Counted from the first letter of the stretch, positions 1-9,118 are shown. The stretch is DNA of 64,000 bases from [Enterobacter] lignolyticus SCF1 (GCF_000164865.1 NC_014618.1:3658001-3722000); one strand, 5' to 3'. Notes: generated from the letters alone by a model not told the origin. Program-made: numbers and translations.

Positions 1-428
1 TACAGCGCGTCGCGCTGGGCCAGCACTTCACGCACCTCTTCGGCGATGGGTTTGCCGGTTAACGTTGGCCGCTGGCTCTCTTCGGGGAAGGCTTCCAGTC
101 TTCCGGCCAGCACGCTGACGGGAGCTTTCAGGTAGATAACGACGCCATTTTGCCGCATAAACTCGCGGTTAACCGGGGCCAGAATAATGCCGCCCCCGGT
201 GGCGATCACGTGCTGCGCCGCGGTAACGGTCTGCAGCGTCTGCGTTTCCCTGGCGCGAAAACCGGACCATCCTTCGTTGGCCACGATGTCGGCAACGGTC
301 ATCTGCGCACGCTGCTGGAGAATTTGATCGGTATCGATGAACTGATACTGGCAGGCCTCAGACAGACGCCGGCCAATGGTGGTTTTTCCGCAGCCGCGGG
401 CGCCAATCAGAAAAATGGGCTGTGTCAT
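1..428 (-). CDS. aroL: Shikimate kinase II, N-terminal part (runs off the window)
   Basis: ATP-dependent phosphorylation of shikimate to shikimate 3-phosphate in the common aromatic pathway, in the cytoplasm. The visible 142 residues start MTQPIFLIGARGCGKTTIGR: the Walker A motif GARGCGKT lies right after the first strand, followed by the FIDTD segment and the substrate-binding ATGGGIIL loop. The C-terminal lid and end lie beyond base 1. The upstream region carries a TyrR-box-like element, as expected of aroL rather than aroK, and yaiI and proC lie beyond as in E. coli. Only the DUF2076 gene intervenes. Confidence 0.95.
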   Translation of the reverse strand, partial: MTQPIFLIGARGCGKTTIGRRLSEACQYQFIDTDQILQQRAQMTVADIVANEGWSGFRARETQTLQTVTAAQHVIATGGGIILAPVNREFMRQNGVVIYLKAPVSVLAGRLEAFPEESQRPTLTGKPIAEEVREVLAQRDAL

Positions 429-513
429 CACCTGAAAATCCCCCTGGTACCTGAACGTTGTGCGTGATGTCGATGAATACTCAATAATACTGGCAAACTA
501 GCACACGATTAAG

Positions 514-531
514 TGTAAATAAAAAGTTACA
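514..531. promoter_or_regulatory. Probable TyrR box upstream of aroL
   Basis: TGTAAATAAAAAGTTACA fits the TyrR consensus TGTAAA-N6-TTTACA with one mismatch. It lies 86 bases upstream of the aroL start, where tyrosine/TyrR repression acts in E. coli. A second, weaker candidate (TGTAAA-N6-GTGTCA) is at 591-608. I saw no convincing TrpR operator. The 429-773 stretch is otherwise AT-rich and has no gene; it must also hold the promoter of the divergent DUF2076 gene. Confidence 0.6.
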
Positions 532-773
532 ACAACACATCGTTTGTATCGTTTTTTCTTGTCTTTACTGGATTCGGCAATGTATGAAGGTGTAAAGAAA
601 TGGTGTCATTAAGCGTTGCGGCAACACTACATTAAAAGATCACCGTTTGACAACCCTGCTTTGCTGCAAAAGGTAACACATTTATTCGCAGCTTTACGGT
701 TGCACATATTTACAGTACGAATATTTCATTCAGACTGTAACGGTAAGTTATCCGTATGACAGAGGGATGTACC

Positions 774-1493
774 ATGCAATCTGAAGAACAACGTCTCATC
801 GATGGCCTGTTTTCTCGTCTTAAACAAGCCGAGGAGCACAGCGCGCCGCGCGATGCTACCGCCGAGAGTGTGATTGCGCAACATGTTCAGTCGCAACCTG
901 CCGCCCCGTACTACATGACGCAAACCATTTTAATTCAGGAAGCCGCGATTAAGCAGCTGAACGAACGGATTCAAGCGCTGGAAAGCGAGGCCTCGCAGCT
1001 GAGAGAGACAAAACAGAGCAGCGGCGGGTTCCTGGCCGGTCTGTTCGGCGGCGGACAGTCATCATCCCCGGCACGCGGTTCTGACCCGATTCCAGGCGCG
1101 CAGAACTATGCTTCACAAAGCTATGCGTCACAAAATAGCGTATCGCCAAATCAGAATTACGCCCAGGCGCCGAACCAGTATGCGCCAGCGGCCCGCGGCG
1201 GCGGCAGCTTTATGTCCGGCGCGCTGCAAACCGCAGCGGGCGTTGCCGGCGGCGTGGTTATCGGCAACATGCTGATGAACATGTTCTCCGGAACGCATCC
1301 GCAGGAAATCGTCAACATCATTGAGGAGCCGCCGGCGCCCGCCGCAAGCGACCTGACGCCTGCCGCAGACGCGTCGTTCCTGCCTCAGGACGGCAGCGAC
1401 TACGCCTCCGAAGTCAACAACGATGACTGGGGCAACAACGACGACTTCGGCAGTAACGACGATTTCGGCAACGACGACGACAGCTGGGTTTAA
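774..1493 (+). CDS. DUF2076 domain protein
   Basis: A 239-residue protein of the DUF2076 family; the function is not established. The N-terminal half is helical and charged (MQSEEQRLIDGLFSRLKQAE, then a coiled-coil-like stretch around residues 50-80). A glycine-rich GGFLAGLFGGG segment follows, then a low-complexity Gln/Asn/Ser/Tyr region, a GVAGGVVIGNMLMNMF hydrophobic stretch and a very acidic Asn/Asp tail. I chose the ATG at 774 because AGAGGGA lies just upstream and the protein then starts with the domain; an in-frame ATG at 756 would add six unrelated residues. It overlaps the end of convergent yaiI by four bases. Confidence 0.8.
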   Translation: MQSEEQRLIDGLFSRLKQAEEHSAPRDATAESVIAQHVQSQPAAPYYMTQTILIQEAAIKQLNERIQALESEASQLRETKQSSGGFLAGLFGGGQSSSPARGSDPIPGAQNYASQSYASQNSVSPNQNYAQAPNQYAPAARGGGSFMSGALQTAAGVAGGVVIGNMLMNMFSGTHPQEIVNIIEEPPAPAASDLTPAADASFLPQDGSDYASEVNNDDWGNNDDFGSNDDFGNDDDSWV

Positions 1494-1948
1494 TTCTGCC
1501 CGCGCTTAACCGCCAGCAGCCATTTGTCGAGCTCTGCGGCAAACTGCTGGCGATCGCGCGGCGACAGGCTCGCCGGGCCGCCGGTTTGTATACCGCTGGC
1601 CCGCAGCGTATCCATAAAGTCCCGCATCGTCAGCCGCTCCCGAATCGTCGCTTCGCTGTAGCGCTCTCCGCGCGGATTCAGCGCTGCGGCGCCTTTCGCC
1701 AGCACCTCCGCCGCCAGCGGGATATCCGCGGTGATCACCAGATCGCCCGGCGCACAGAGGCGGACGATTTCGTTATCCGCAACGTCGAAGCCTGACGCCA
1801 CGCGCAGCGCGCGGACCAAGGGCGACGGCGGAACGCGTACGTGCTGGTTCGCCACCAGGGTCAACGGCGTTTGCGTACGCTCCGCGGCGCGAAATAAAAT
1901 CTCTTTAATGACGTTCGGACACGCATCCGCATCCACCCAAATAGCCAT
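1490..1948 (-). CDS. yaiI: YaiI/YqxD family protein (UPF0178)
   Basis: A 152-residue cytoplasmic protein of the UPF0178/DUF188 family, whose fold is PIN/NYN-nuclease-like; its physiological role is unknown. It starts MAIWVDADACPNVIKEILFR, the family's conserved DADACP motif with candidate metal-binding aspartates, and later has GDLVITADIPLA, also conserved. The ATG at 1948 is preceded by a good GGAGG and matches E. coli YaiI. A longer frame upstream has no homology. It lies between the DUF2076 gene and divergent proC, as in E. coli. Confidence 0.93.
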   Translation of the reverse strand: MAIWVDADACPNVIKEILFRAAERTQTPLTLVANQHVRVPPSPLVRALRVASGFDVADNEIVRLCAPGDLVITADIPLAAEVLAKGAAALNPRGERYSEATIRERLTMRDFMDTLRASGIQTGGPASLSPRDRQQFAAELDKWLLAVKRGQN

Positions 1949-2073
1949 ATTACCTCCTGCGGCCTGATTTACGCCTATTGTCGCCTGCTTTCCCTGGCCA
2001 TGCCAAGCCACAACCGCGCCACAAGGTGATAAGCTATAACGCACAATCAATAACACGCTGAGGGAGAGACGTT

Positions 2074-2883
2074 ATGGAGAAAAAAATCGGTTTTATCGGC
2101 TGCGGCAATATGGGTAAGGCTATTCTCGGTGGCCTTATCGCCAGCGGCCAGGTGCTGCCAGGCCAAATTTGGGTCTACACCCCGTCCCCCGACAAAGTGG
2201 CGGCCCTGAGCGAGCAGTACGGCGTGAACGCCGCGGAAAGCGCCCAGGAGGTCGCGCAGATTGCCGATATCGTTTTTGGCGCGGTGAAGCCCGGCATTAT
2301 GGTGAAAGTGCTGAGCGAGGTCGCCTCCAGCCTGAATAAAGATACCCTGGTGGTGTCGATTGCCGCTGGCGTCACGCTCGAACAGCTGGCGCGCGCGCTG
2401 GGCCACGACCGTAAAATCGTCCGCGCCATGCCGAATACGCCGTCGCTGGTGAATGCCGGTATGACCTCGGTGACGCCAAACGCGCTGGTCACTTCGGAAG
2501 ACACGGCCGACGTGCTGAACATTTTCCGCTGCTTTGGCGAAGCGGAAGTCATCGCCGAGCCGATGATCCACCCGGTGGTCGGCGTCAGCGGCTCCGCGCC
2601 GGCCTATGTGTTTATGTTTATCGAAGCAATGGCGGATGCGGCCGTACTCGGCGGTATGCCGCGCGCCCAGGCCTACAAATTTGCCGCCCAGGCGGTAATG
2701 GGCTCGGCCAAAATGGTGCTGGAAACCGGTACCCATCCGGGGGCGCTGAAAGATATGGTCTGCTCGCCGGGCGGAACCACTATCGAAGCGGTGCGCGTGC
2801 TGGAAGAAAAAGGTTTCCGCTCGGCGGTGATCGAGGCGATGGTGAAATGCATGGAGAAATCAGAGAAGCTGAGTAAATCCTGA
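2074..2883 (+). CDS. proC: Pyrroline-5-carboxylate reductase
   Basis: Last step of proline synthesis: NADPH-dependent reduction of 1-pyrroline-5-carboxylate to proline. The protein has 269 residues, the usual length. The N-terminal Rossmann motif GFIGCGNMGKAI binds the dinucleotide. The family signature near residues 220-245 (PGALKDMVCSPGGTTIEAVRVLE) is complete. GGGAGAGACGTT precedes the ATG. The other two proline enzymes, ProB and ProA, are encoded about 52 kb away in this same window. Confidence 0.98.
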   Translation: MEKKIGFIGCGNMGKAILGGLIASGQVLPGQIWVYTPSPDKVAALSEQYGVNAAESAQEVAQIADIVFGAVKPGIMVKVLSEVASSLNKDTLVVSIAAGVTLEQLARALGHDRKIVRAMPNTPSLVNAGMTSVTPNALVTSEDTADVLNIFRCFGEAEVIAEPMIHPVVGVSGSAPAYVFMFIEAMADAAVLGGMPRAQAYKFAAQAVMGSAKMVLETGTHPGALKDMVCSPGGTTIEAVRVLEEKGFRSAVIEAMVKCMEKSEKLSKS

Positions 2884-2890
2884 GGGTTGA

Positions 2891-2918
2891 GGGTGAACCG
2901 CTGAACGGCGGCTCACCC
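2891..2918. terminator. Hairpin between convergent proC and psiF
   Basis: GGGTGAACCGC pairs with GCGGCTCACCC across a six-base loop, with a single G-T wobble. It sits just after the proC stop and before the psiF stop. No clear T-run follows on the plus strand, so termination here is plausible but unproven. Confidence 0.4.
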
Positions 2919-2925
2919 TGCCTGA

Positions 2926-3246
2926 CTAGCCGTTTTTCTTAAGGCAGGTACTCATAAACTTGTTGCGATCCTCACCTTTAAGGGCTTTCTGACCCGCTTC
3001 GGCATTACATGCCTGCATTTTTTTCTGCTGCGGCGTCAGGGTTTTTTCCTCTGCTTTCGCGCTGTCCTTCTTCAGACACTCGCTCATAAAGGATTTCCTT
3101 GCGTCTCCCTTCAACGCTTTAGACGACGCCTGCTCGTTGCAGAGCGTCATCTTCTGCTGCTGGGGCGTCAGCGTTTTCTCCGCGGCCCCCACCGTCGTCA
3201 TCAGCACCAGACCAAACAGTAACGTAACCAGTAATGTTATTTTCAT
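2926..3246 (-). CDS. psiF: PsiF repeat protein (phosphate starvation-inducible)
   Basis: A 106-residue exported protein: signal peptide of about 21 residues (MKITLLVTLLFGLVLMTTVGA), then two PsiF repeats. Each repeat begins KTLTPQQ(Q/K)KM, has a Cys pair (C-N-x-x-A ... C-L-K-K) and contains ALKG. The biochemical role is unknown. In E. coli psiF follows phoA and is co-induced by PhoB, but here no phoA is adjacent: the neighbour upstream is an MFS pump on the same strand. No clear Pho box is visible in the 87 bases upstream, only a CTGTGA-GGTA-TCACAG palindrome at 3259-3274. Confidence 0.9.
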   Translation of the reverse strand: MKITLLVTLLFGLVLMTTVGAAEKTLTPQQQKMTLCNEQASSKALKGDARKSFMSECLKKDSAKAEEKTLTPQQKKMQACNAEAGQKALKGEDRNKFMSTCLKKNG

Positions 3247-3333
3247 AGCACCATCCTTCTGTGAGGTATCACAGTAAGTCTGGACGCAGAAACGAAAAAA
3301 ACCACCCGACGACGCGAAAAAGCGCTTCGCTTG

Positions 3334-4536
3334 CTACCGCGCAGGCACCCGGGCGCGTTTGCGCAGCATCAGGGCAAGCTGGATCAGGTTTATCAGCACC
3401 ACGATCGCCGTGGCGACAAATACCCAGCGAAACCCGGCCATCGCCGACACGCAAGCGCCGATCAGCGGCCCGGCGACGTTGCCGAGATACATAAACGACT
3501 GGTTATAGCCAAAGATGCGCCCGGTAACCCGATCGCTCGAATACTTGAGCAGCAGCGTCTGTACCGCTGGCAGCATCGCGCCATCGGCAAACCCCAGCAG
3601 AAAGCGCAGGATGCCGAGCTGCAGCGGCGAGGTGACAAACGACATGGCGAAGAACATCACCATGGCGCAAAACAGCGTCGCCAGCAGGATGCGGTGCGCG
3701 CCGATCCGGTCGCCGAGCCTGCCCAGACGGGGAGCGGAGATCAGCGCCGACACGCCCGGCACCGCGGCGATCATGCCGCTTAAAAAGGCGATATTAGTGC
3801 TGTCCGGCGCCATCGATTTGATAAACAGCGCCAGGATCGGCCCTATCGACCCGTTGCACATCTGGATAACCATGGTGGTGACAAACAGGCTAATGACCAG
3901 TCCGGGGTACGGCAGCGAGGCGAAAACCGCCTTACCGCTCAGCCGTTCACCGCGGCTCACGTTCGGTCTGCCGCCCTCTTTTATCAGAAACAGGGTGACT
4001 AAAAAGCTCACCGTCAGCAGGAGGGCGGTAATAAAAAACACCGCCCGCAGCCCCACGTGATCGGCGAGGAAACCGCCAAGCAGCGGCCCGCCGATAACCC
4101 CGCTGATTTGCGCCGTCGACAGCGTGCTGAGCGCCCAGCCGCTGCGCTCGCGCGGCGCCTGCGAGGCCACCAGCGCCATCGCGTTAGGAATATAGCCGGA
4201 GGTCAGCCCCATCACCGCGCGCAGGAAAAACAGCTGCCAGACGTTGGTGGCGAAGGCCTGCAGCAGAATGGCCACCGCCATGCCGAGCGAGGCGCGCAAG
4301 AGCATCAGCTTGCGCCCTTTACGGTCCGCGAGGCTTCCCCACATCGGCGAGACGATGGCCGACACCAGGAAGGTCACGCTGAAGGTCAGCCCCGACCACA
4401 TCGACAGGGCCTCATGTGAGGTTACGCCCAGCTGCGAAACATAGAGCGGTAAAAACGGCAGGATTTGGCTGATGGCAAGCCCGGTAAAAAAGCAGCCGAA
4501 CCAGACGGATATAAGATTAACCTTCCAGGATTCCAT
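3334..4536 (-). CDS. MFS multidrug efflux transporter, MdtG-like
   Basis: A 400-residue inner-membrane transporter with about 12 hydrophobic segments. It contains the MFS motif A loop GSLADRKGRKLMLLR between helices 2 and 3 and a related GRLGDRIGAHRILL in the second half, as in proton-driven drug antiporters. The sequence most resembles MdtG (YceE) of E. coli, a fosfomycin/deoxycholate-type pump; the substrate here is inferred only. It occupies the position between psiF and ddlA held by phoA and iraP in E. coli. The start at 4536 gives the usual N-terminal helix. Confidence 0.85.
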   Translation of the reverse strand: MESWKVNLISVWFGCFFTGLAISQILPFLPLYVSQLGVTSHEALSMWSGLTFSVTFLVSAIVSPMWGSLADRKGRKLMLLRASLGMAVAILLQAFATNVWQLFFLRAVMGLTSGYIPNAMALVASQAPRERSGWALSTLSTAQISGVIGGPLLGGFLADHVGLRAVFFITALLLTVSFLVTLFLIKEGGRPNVSRGERLSGKAVFASLPYPGLVISLFVTTMVIQMCNGSIGPILALFIKSMAPDSTNIAFLSGMIAAVPGVSALISAPRLGRLGDRIGAHRILLATLFCAMVMFFAMSFVTSPLQLGILRFLLGFADGAMLPAVQTLLLKYSSDRVTGRIFGYNQSFMYLGNVAGPLIGACVSAMAGFRWVFVATAIVVLINLIQLALMLRKRARVPAR

Positions 4537-4809
4537 AACGACGCACGATCTTTTTTGGGTCTATAGCGCCCAGCATAACAAGTTCCCTGAAACGGCGGTT
4601 CATCCAGAGATGCGCTCGTCGCGACTTTGGTGTTTTATCTTACAAAGCCAAAATTATGTGATTAATATCACGCTAATTAACCACTCGCGCAGCGCGTTAT
4701 GCTCGCCACTTTTTCACCTGTTGCCCGCAGAGGCCCTGGAAAAGGGCGGAAGCGTCCGCAGCGACGTGCTATGGTATCGGCTTTATGTTTTCTGTTGATG
4801 GAAGTGGAA

Positions 4810-5910
4810 ATGGCTAAGTTGCGGGTGGGAGTCGTGTTCGGCGGTAAATCATCTGAGCATGAGGTATCGCTACAGTCGGCGAAGAACATCGTCGAGGCGA
4901 TGGATAAAACGCGTTTTGACGTCGTGCTGTTGGGAATTGATAAGCAGGGACAGTGGCATATCAACGATGCCAGCAACTATCTGCTCAACGACCACGATCC
5001 GGCGCACATCGCGCTGCGCCCCTCCGACGTGACGCTGGCGCAAATCCCGGGTAAGGAAAGCCAGCAGCTTATCAACGCCGACAGCGGCCAGCCGCTGCCC
5101 GCTATCGACGTTATTTTCCCGATCGTGCACGGTACCCTGGGGGAAGACGGATCGCTGCAGGGCATGCTGCGGATGGCAAATCTGCCGTTCGTCGGCTCCG
5201 ACGTGCTGGGCTCCGCCGCCTGTATGGATAAAGACGTCACCAAGCGCCTGCTGCGCGATGCGGGCCTCAGCATCGCCCCCTTTATTACCCTGACGCGGGC
5301 CAACCGCGAGCGCGTGACCTTTGCCGAGGTGAGCGAAAAGCTCGGCCTGCCGCTGTTTGTTAAACCGGCAAACCAGGGGTCTTCGGTGGGCGTCAGCAAG
5401 GTGAAAAACGAAGCGCAGTACCAGCAGGCGGTCGCGCTGGCGTTTGAGTTCGACCACAAGGTGGTCGTAGAGCAGGGAATTATCGGGCGCGAGATCGAAT
5501 GCGCCGTGCTCGGCAATGACGAACCGCAGGCCAGCACCTGCGGTGAAATCGTGCTTAACAGCGAATTTTACGCCTACGATACCAAGTACATCGACGATAA
5601 CGGCGCGCAGGTGGTGGTGCCTGCCGACATCAGCCCGGCGATCAACGATAAGATCCGGGCGATCGCCATTCAGGCGTACCAGACGCTGGGATGCAGCGGC
5701 ATGGCGCGCGTTGACGTTTTCCTGACGCCGGAAAATGACGTGGTTATCAATGAAATCAACACGCTGCCTGGTTTTACCAACATCAGCATGTATCCAAAAC
5801 TGTGGCAGGCGAGCGGGCTGGACTACCGCAGCCTCATTTCGCGGCTGATAGATCTGGCGCTGGAGCGCCATCAGGCCAACAGCGCGCTTAAAACGTCCAT
5901 GAACGGGTAA
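4810..5910 (+). CDS. ddlA: D-alanine--D-alanine ligase A
   Basis: ATP-dependent formation of D-Ala-D-Ala for peptidoglycan precursors, cytoplasmic. It has 366 residues and starts MAKLRVGVVFGGKSSEHEVS, the N-terminal substrate loop. The ATP-grasp core follows, with KPANQGSSVGVSKV, the EIECAVLG strand and the metal-binding VINEINTLPGFTNISMYP segment near the end. The ATG at 4810 follows GGAAGTGGAA and matches E. coli DdlA; an open frame extends 37 codons further upstream without homology. The intergenic region 4537-4809 (273 bases) holds the two divergent promoters and no further gene I can see. Confidence 0.97.
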   Translation: MAKLRVGVVFGGKSSEHEVSLQSAKNIVEAMDKTRFDVVLLGIDKQGQWHINDASNYLLNDHDPAHIALRPSDVTLAQIPGKESQQLINADSGQPLPAIDVIFPIVHGTLGEDGSLQGMLRMANLPFVGSDVLGSAACMDKDVTKRLLRDAGLSIAPFITLTRANRERVTFAEVSEKLGLPLFVKPANQGSSVGVSKVKNEAQYQQAVALAFEFDHKVVVEQGIIGREIECAVLGNDEPQASTCGEIVLNSEFYAYDTKYIDDNGAQVVVPADISPAINDKIRAIAIQAYQTLGCSGMARVDVFLTPENDVVINEINTLPGFTNISMYPKLWQASGLDYRSLISRLIDLALERHQANSALKTSMNG

Positions 5911-5916
5911 CGCCGA

Positions 5917-6132
5917 CTACGACTCCGCCGTCTCCTTGTCATCAGGGCGACGGCGGATAATCAACCCCGCCAGCCAGAAACTGATAACCCAGGTGACCAG
6001 CCCGACGGCATAGGTTTGCCAGCCTTTCGCCTCAAACCCCAGCAGCCCGACCACGCCGTTTAGGATGAAAATCAAGCCAATAGCAAAGGCGTAGTAGTGC
6101 CAGTCGCGGCGAATTTTGTCAGGTAACTTCAT
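5917..6132 (-). CDS. yaiZ: YaiZ, small inner-membrane protein (DUF2754)
   Basis: A 71-residue protein nearly identical in design to E. coli YaiZ: a short basic start (MKLPDKIRRDWHYYAFAIGL), then two transmembrane helices (about residues 14-34 and 41-61) and an Arg/Asp/Glu tail. Function unknown. I chose the ATG at 6132 because it reproduces the known N-terminus; an in-frame ATG at 6168 would add 12 residues. It ends six bases from the ddlA stop, convergently. Confidence 0.9.
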   Translation of the reverse strand: MKLPDKIRRDWHYYAFAIGLIFILNGVVGLLGFEAKGWQTYAVGLVTWVISFWLAGLIIRRRPDDKETAES

Positions 6133-6355
6133 AGCAGCCCCACGTCGAAAAAACGCATCGTCGCACATTTGACGCCCGTCGTCTGCGCGATGGTTAGCAA
6201 TTCTTTTACATTTACGGCGTGCGGCGAGGGTGCCTGCACAGCCTGCAGAATTAAGAGTATTCCTTAAGGGAAATTACCATAAATCTGATATTGACAGTGG
6301 CGGTCTGCTGCCACACTCATCTGAACGCTACTGGCTAAAGCATCAGGAGGTCGTG

Positions 6356-6658
6356 ATGGCTGATTTCACCTTATCTAAACCCCTTTTTCGTAGGAAAACA
6401 AAAGCGTCTGCCGCCCCGGGCAATATTGCGTATGCCCTGTTCGTGCTGTTCTGCTTCTGGGCCGGCGCGCAGCTGTTAAACCTGCTGGTGCACGCGCCTG
6501 GGATATTTGAACACCTGATGCAGCTGCAGGACAGCGACCGTCCGCGGGTCGAAATTGGTCTCGGCGTCAGTACGCTGTTCGGCCTGGTGCCTTTCCTCGC
6601 GGGCTGCGCCATCCTTGGCGTTATCGCCTTCCTGCTGCGCTTGCGTCGCTATTTCTGA
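6356..6658 (+). CDS. yaiY: YaiY, small inner-membrane protein (DUF2755)
   Basis: A 100-residue protein with two predicted transmembrane helices (around residues 24-46 and 75-97); it starts MADFTLSKPLF. It matches YaiY of E. coli, whose function is unknown. A strong AGGAGG at 6345-6350 fixes the ATG at 6356; the longer frame from 6230 has no such signal. The last ten bases overlap the end of yaiW on the other strand. Confidence 0.9.
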   Translation: MADFTLSKPLFRRKTKASAAPGNIAYALFVLFCFWAGAQLLNLLVHAPGIFEHLMQLQDSDRPRVEIGLGVSTLFGLVPFLAGCAILGVIAFLLRLRRYF

Positions 6659-7752
6659 GCCATGCACTGCGCCCGACGGGCATCCACGCGCTGCGCAAAC
6701 CACGCGGTGGTCAGCTTGCGCGTGATCTTCGGGCTCTCCAGCTGAATACCCGGCAACACCTCACGCGGCAGCGCCTTACCGGTTTTTGCCTCCGCCAGCT
6801 GATACACGTTGCGGTATAGCGCCGTCTGTTCAAACGCCTGACTGTCGCCTTTTCGCAGCTGCGCGCGAATCTCGTCGTTGCTCATCGACAACCGCGGCGC
6901 CAGCTGGCGTACCGCCAGCTCCGTGCTGCCAGGCTCATCGCTGTCGTACCGAATCACGTCGCCGTCCAGCGCCAGCTTCACGCCAGAGGCTTTGCTGACC
7001 GCATTCTGGAACGCCGCATTACGGCTGGCGTACCAGCCTGCGTTAAAGTCGGCAAAGCGGTAGATGGGCGCCGTATAGCTCGCCGGGTAGTTAAGCAGAT
7101 GGTAGGTGCCGAACCACAGGCCGCCGCGCAGGGTGAAGACTTCCTGACGTACGGTGCCGTCGATTTTCCACGGATATCCCTGGGCGTGCGCCTGCGCAAA
7201 CGCGATGCTCACCTGCATCGGCCCGCCGGTGCGCACCGGGTTCAGCGAGCCGAACAGCGTCTGGCCCATCGGCACCATGCCGATAAAATCATCAAAGATA
7301 GCGCTGAGCTGTCGCTCGGTTTTCACCGTATCCAGACGTTCGCTGTAGCTTTTACCGTTCGGCGAGGGAATTTTCAGCGCGGTATGCACCAGGAAAAGCG
7401 GGACATGCGCCTTCTGCGCGCGCCTGTCTATCTCCTGCCAGGCGATTTTGCTCAGGCCCGGCACCGCCGGGTCGGCCTGATAGTTGGACTCCTGCTGCGC
7501 AATCGCCAGCACCGAGCAGACGTTCTCTTCCGTCGGCGCCAGCTTCTGGCTGGCAAACGTTCTGGCGATAGCCTGCGCCCAGTCGTCACGGTCTTTGACG
7601 CTGGCGGGCATTTTCTGGCGCACCATCGCGGCCACATCCACGGGTTTTTCACCCTCTTTCAACGGCGCCGTCTTGCTGCTGCACCCCGCCAGGATTAACC
7701 CGGCGAGGAGCGTCACGGTCATAGATATCCGGCGGGGTACGGCTGTTGCCAT
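6649..7752 (-). CDS. yaiW: YaiW, surface-exposed lipoprotein of the SbmA system
   Basis: A 367-residue outer-membrane lipoprotein: signal peptide ending in the lipobox LILAGC, so the mature protein begins at Cys23 or so. E. coli YaiW lies in the sbmA operon and helps uptake of some proline-rich peptides. The body matches YaiW throughout, including VCSVLAIAQQESNYQADPAVPGLS with its transglycosylase-like EsnY motif and GGLWFGTYHLLNYPASYTAPIYRF (shown split: GGLWFGTYHLLNYP then ASYTAPIYRF). AAGGA precedes the ATG at 7752. The gene starts 12 bases after the sbmA stop, so the pair is almost certainly co-transcribed. Confidence 0.93.
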   Translation of the reverse strand: MATAVPRRISMTVTLLAGLILAGCSSKTAPLKEGEKPVDVAAMVRQKMPASVKDRDDWAQAIARTFASQKLAPTEENVCSVLAIAQQESNYQADPAVPGLSKIAWQEIDRRAQKAHVPLFLVHTALKIPSPNGKSYSERLDTVKTERQLSAIFDDFIGMVPMGQTLFGSLNPVRTGGPMQVSIAFAQAHAQGYPWKIDGTVRQEVFTLRGGLWFGTYHLLNYPASYTAPIYRFADFNAGWYASRNAAFQNAVSKASGVKLALDGDVIRYDSDEPGSTELAVRQLAPRLSMSNDEIRAQLRKGDSQAFEQTALYRNVYQLAEAKTGKALPREVLPGIQLESPKITRKLTTAWFAQRVDARRAQCMAQK

Positions 7753-7764
7753 GGTGCGTCCTTG

Positions 7765-8985
7765 TTAGCTAACGGTTTGCGTGGCTTCCTGGGCAGTCTG
7801 TTTATCCAGTTCGCGCTCAAAGCTGCGCAAACGCTTGTAGATGGACATCAGCTCAACCAGCGTGGTCCAGGAGCTTATCAGATACTGGAACGAGCCGCGC
7901 ACCTGACCAAATACGTTGGTAATCTGCGTCATCAGACCCAGCGTAATGGTACCGGCGACAATCGATGGAAACAGCAGGAACAAACCGAAAACGTTATCCA
8001 CCTGCAGATATAAAATACGGGCGATGTTGAAATACATGTAGTGGAAATAGAGGCGGAAATAGTTCTGACGTACTGCGCTGAACAGCTCGCGCACCGTCGG
8101 CGGCGTCGCGCGATGCGGGTTGTCCTCGCCGTAGACCAGCTCTTTACGGTAAGCCGCCTCCACGCGCTGGTTTTTGAAGTTCAGCCCCGGCAGCTTAATC
8201 CCCACCATCGCCAGCAACCCGGTCCCCATCAGCGACCAGACAATAGCGGCGATCACCAGGCCGTAAGGAATATGGCCGACAATCGGCAGCTCCTGTACGT
8301 GCGGCGACAGCGCCACCAGCACCGGCAGAAACGCGATAAGCGTCATGATGGCATTGATAAAGCTCACCCCCATATCCTCAAGGGTCGAGGCAAAACGCAT
8401 GGTGTCTTCCTGCACACGCTGCGCGGCGCCTTCGATATGGCGCAGATACTGCCAGTGCGCCATATAGTGTTCGTTCATCGCGGTGCGCCAGCGAAACACG
8501 TAGTGGCTGACAAAAAAGTTGTTCAGCACGCCAATCACCACCGCAATCAGCGCAATGCCGAGGAATACCCCCACCTCATGGTAAAACTGGCCGATAGTCA
8601 CCTTGTGCGGCGACGATAGCGCGGTCTGGATCAGGTCATAGAACGGCGCATACCAGGCGTTGACCGCGACCCCCACTTCCACCAGAAACCAGGTGACGAA
8701 AATAATCAGCGAGGTGCCCAGAATCGACCAGTACTGCCAGCGATGCGGGCTGTAGATAAACCAGAACAGGGCAAAAACCGCGACGCAGAACAGGTAATAG
8801 ACGTAGAACACCAGATAATCCAGCGACCAGAAACGCGCCGCGCTAATCGGCACATTGCCGCTCGCCCCCACCCACTGCAGCAGCCATTTGCCGCCGTCAG
8901 CCTGCCAGAATATGACGGCGATGAGCGCCCAAACAAACGCCGAGAGAAAAAAGGGACCCGGCTTGGGGAAAAAAGACTTAAACAT
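7765..8985 (-). CDS. sbmA: SbmA, peptide antibiotic transporter
   Basis: A 406-residue inner-membrane homodimeric importer driven by the proton gradient; in E. coli it takes up microcins B17 and J25, bleomycin and proline-rich peptides. The fold resembles an ABC exporter membrane domain without an ATPase. It starts MFKSFFPKPGPFFLSAF and has several membrane segments, the DTMRFASTLEDMGVSFINAI region and a cytoplasmic C-terminus. Two ATGs stand in tandem (8988 and 8985); I prefer the second because the AGGAG is better spaced and the N-terminus then equals the E. coli protein. First gene of sbmA-yaiW. Confidence 0.96.
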   Translation of the reverse strand: MFKSFFPKPGPFFLSAFVWALIAVIFWQADGGKWLLQWVGASGNVPISAARFWSLDYLVFYVYYLFCVAVFALFWFIYSPHRWQYWSILGTSLIIFVTWFLVEVGVAVNAWYAPFYDLIQTALSSPHKVTIGQFYHEVGVFLGIALIAVVIGVLNNFFVSHYVFRWRTAMNEHYMAHWQYLRHIEGAAQRVQEDTMRFASTLEDMGVSFINAIMTLIAFLPVLVALSPHVQELPIVGHIPYGLVIAAIVWSLMGTGLLAMVGIKLPGLNFKNQRVEAAYRKELVYGEDNPHRATPPTVRELFSAVRQNYFRLYFHYMYFNIARILYLQVDNVFGLFLLFPSIVAGTITLGLMTQITNVFGQVRGSFQYLISSWTTLVELMSIYKRLRSFERELDKQTAQEATQTVS

Positions 8986-9118
8986 CATACTCTCCTGCTA
9001 ACTTCTTATCGTTCTGGCCGCTGCTGCGCACAGCGGTACGTCCGCTGCGGTATTCACCGCAGCAAAGGTGATATACGTATTGATAATGCGATGACCAATG
9101 AGACCGGCGTAAAATGGC

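Noticed and set aside
4870..5871. 333-codon frame antisense to ddlA
   Set aside because: Shadow frame; ddlA is complete on the other strand.
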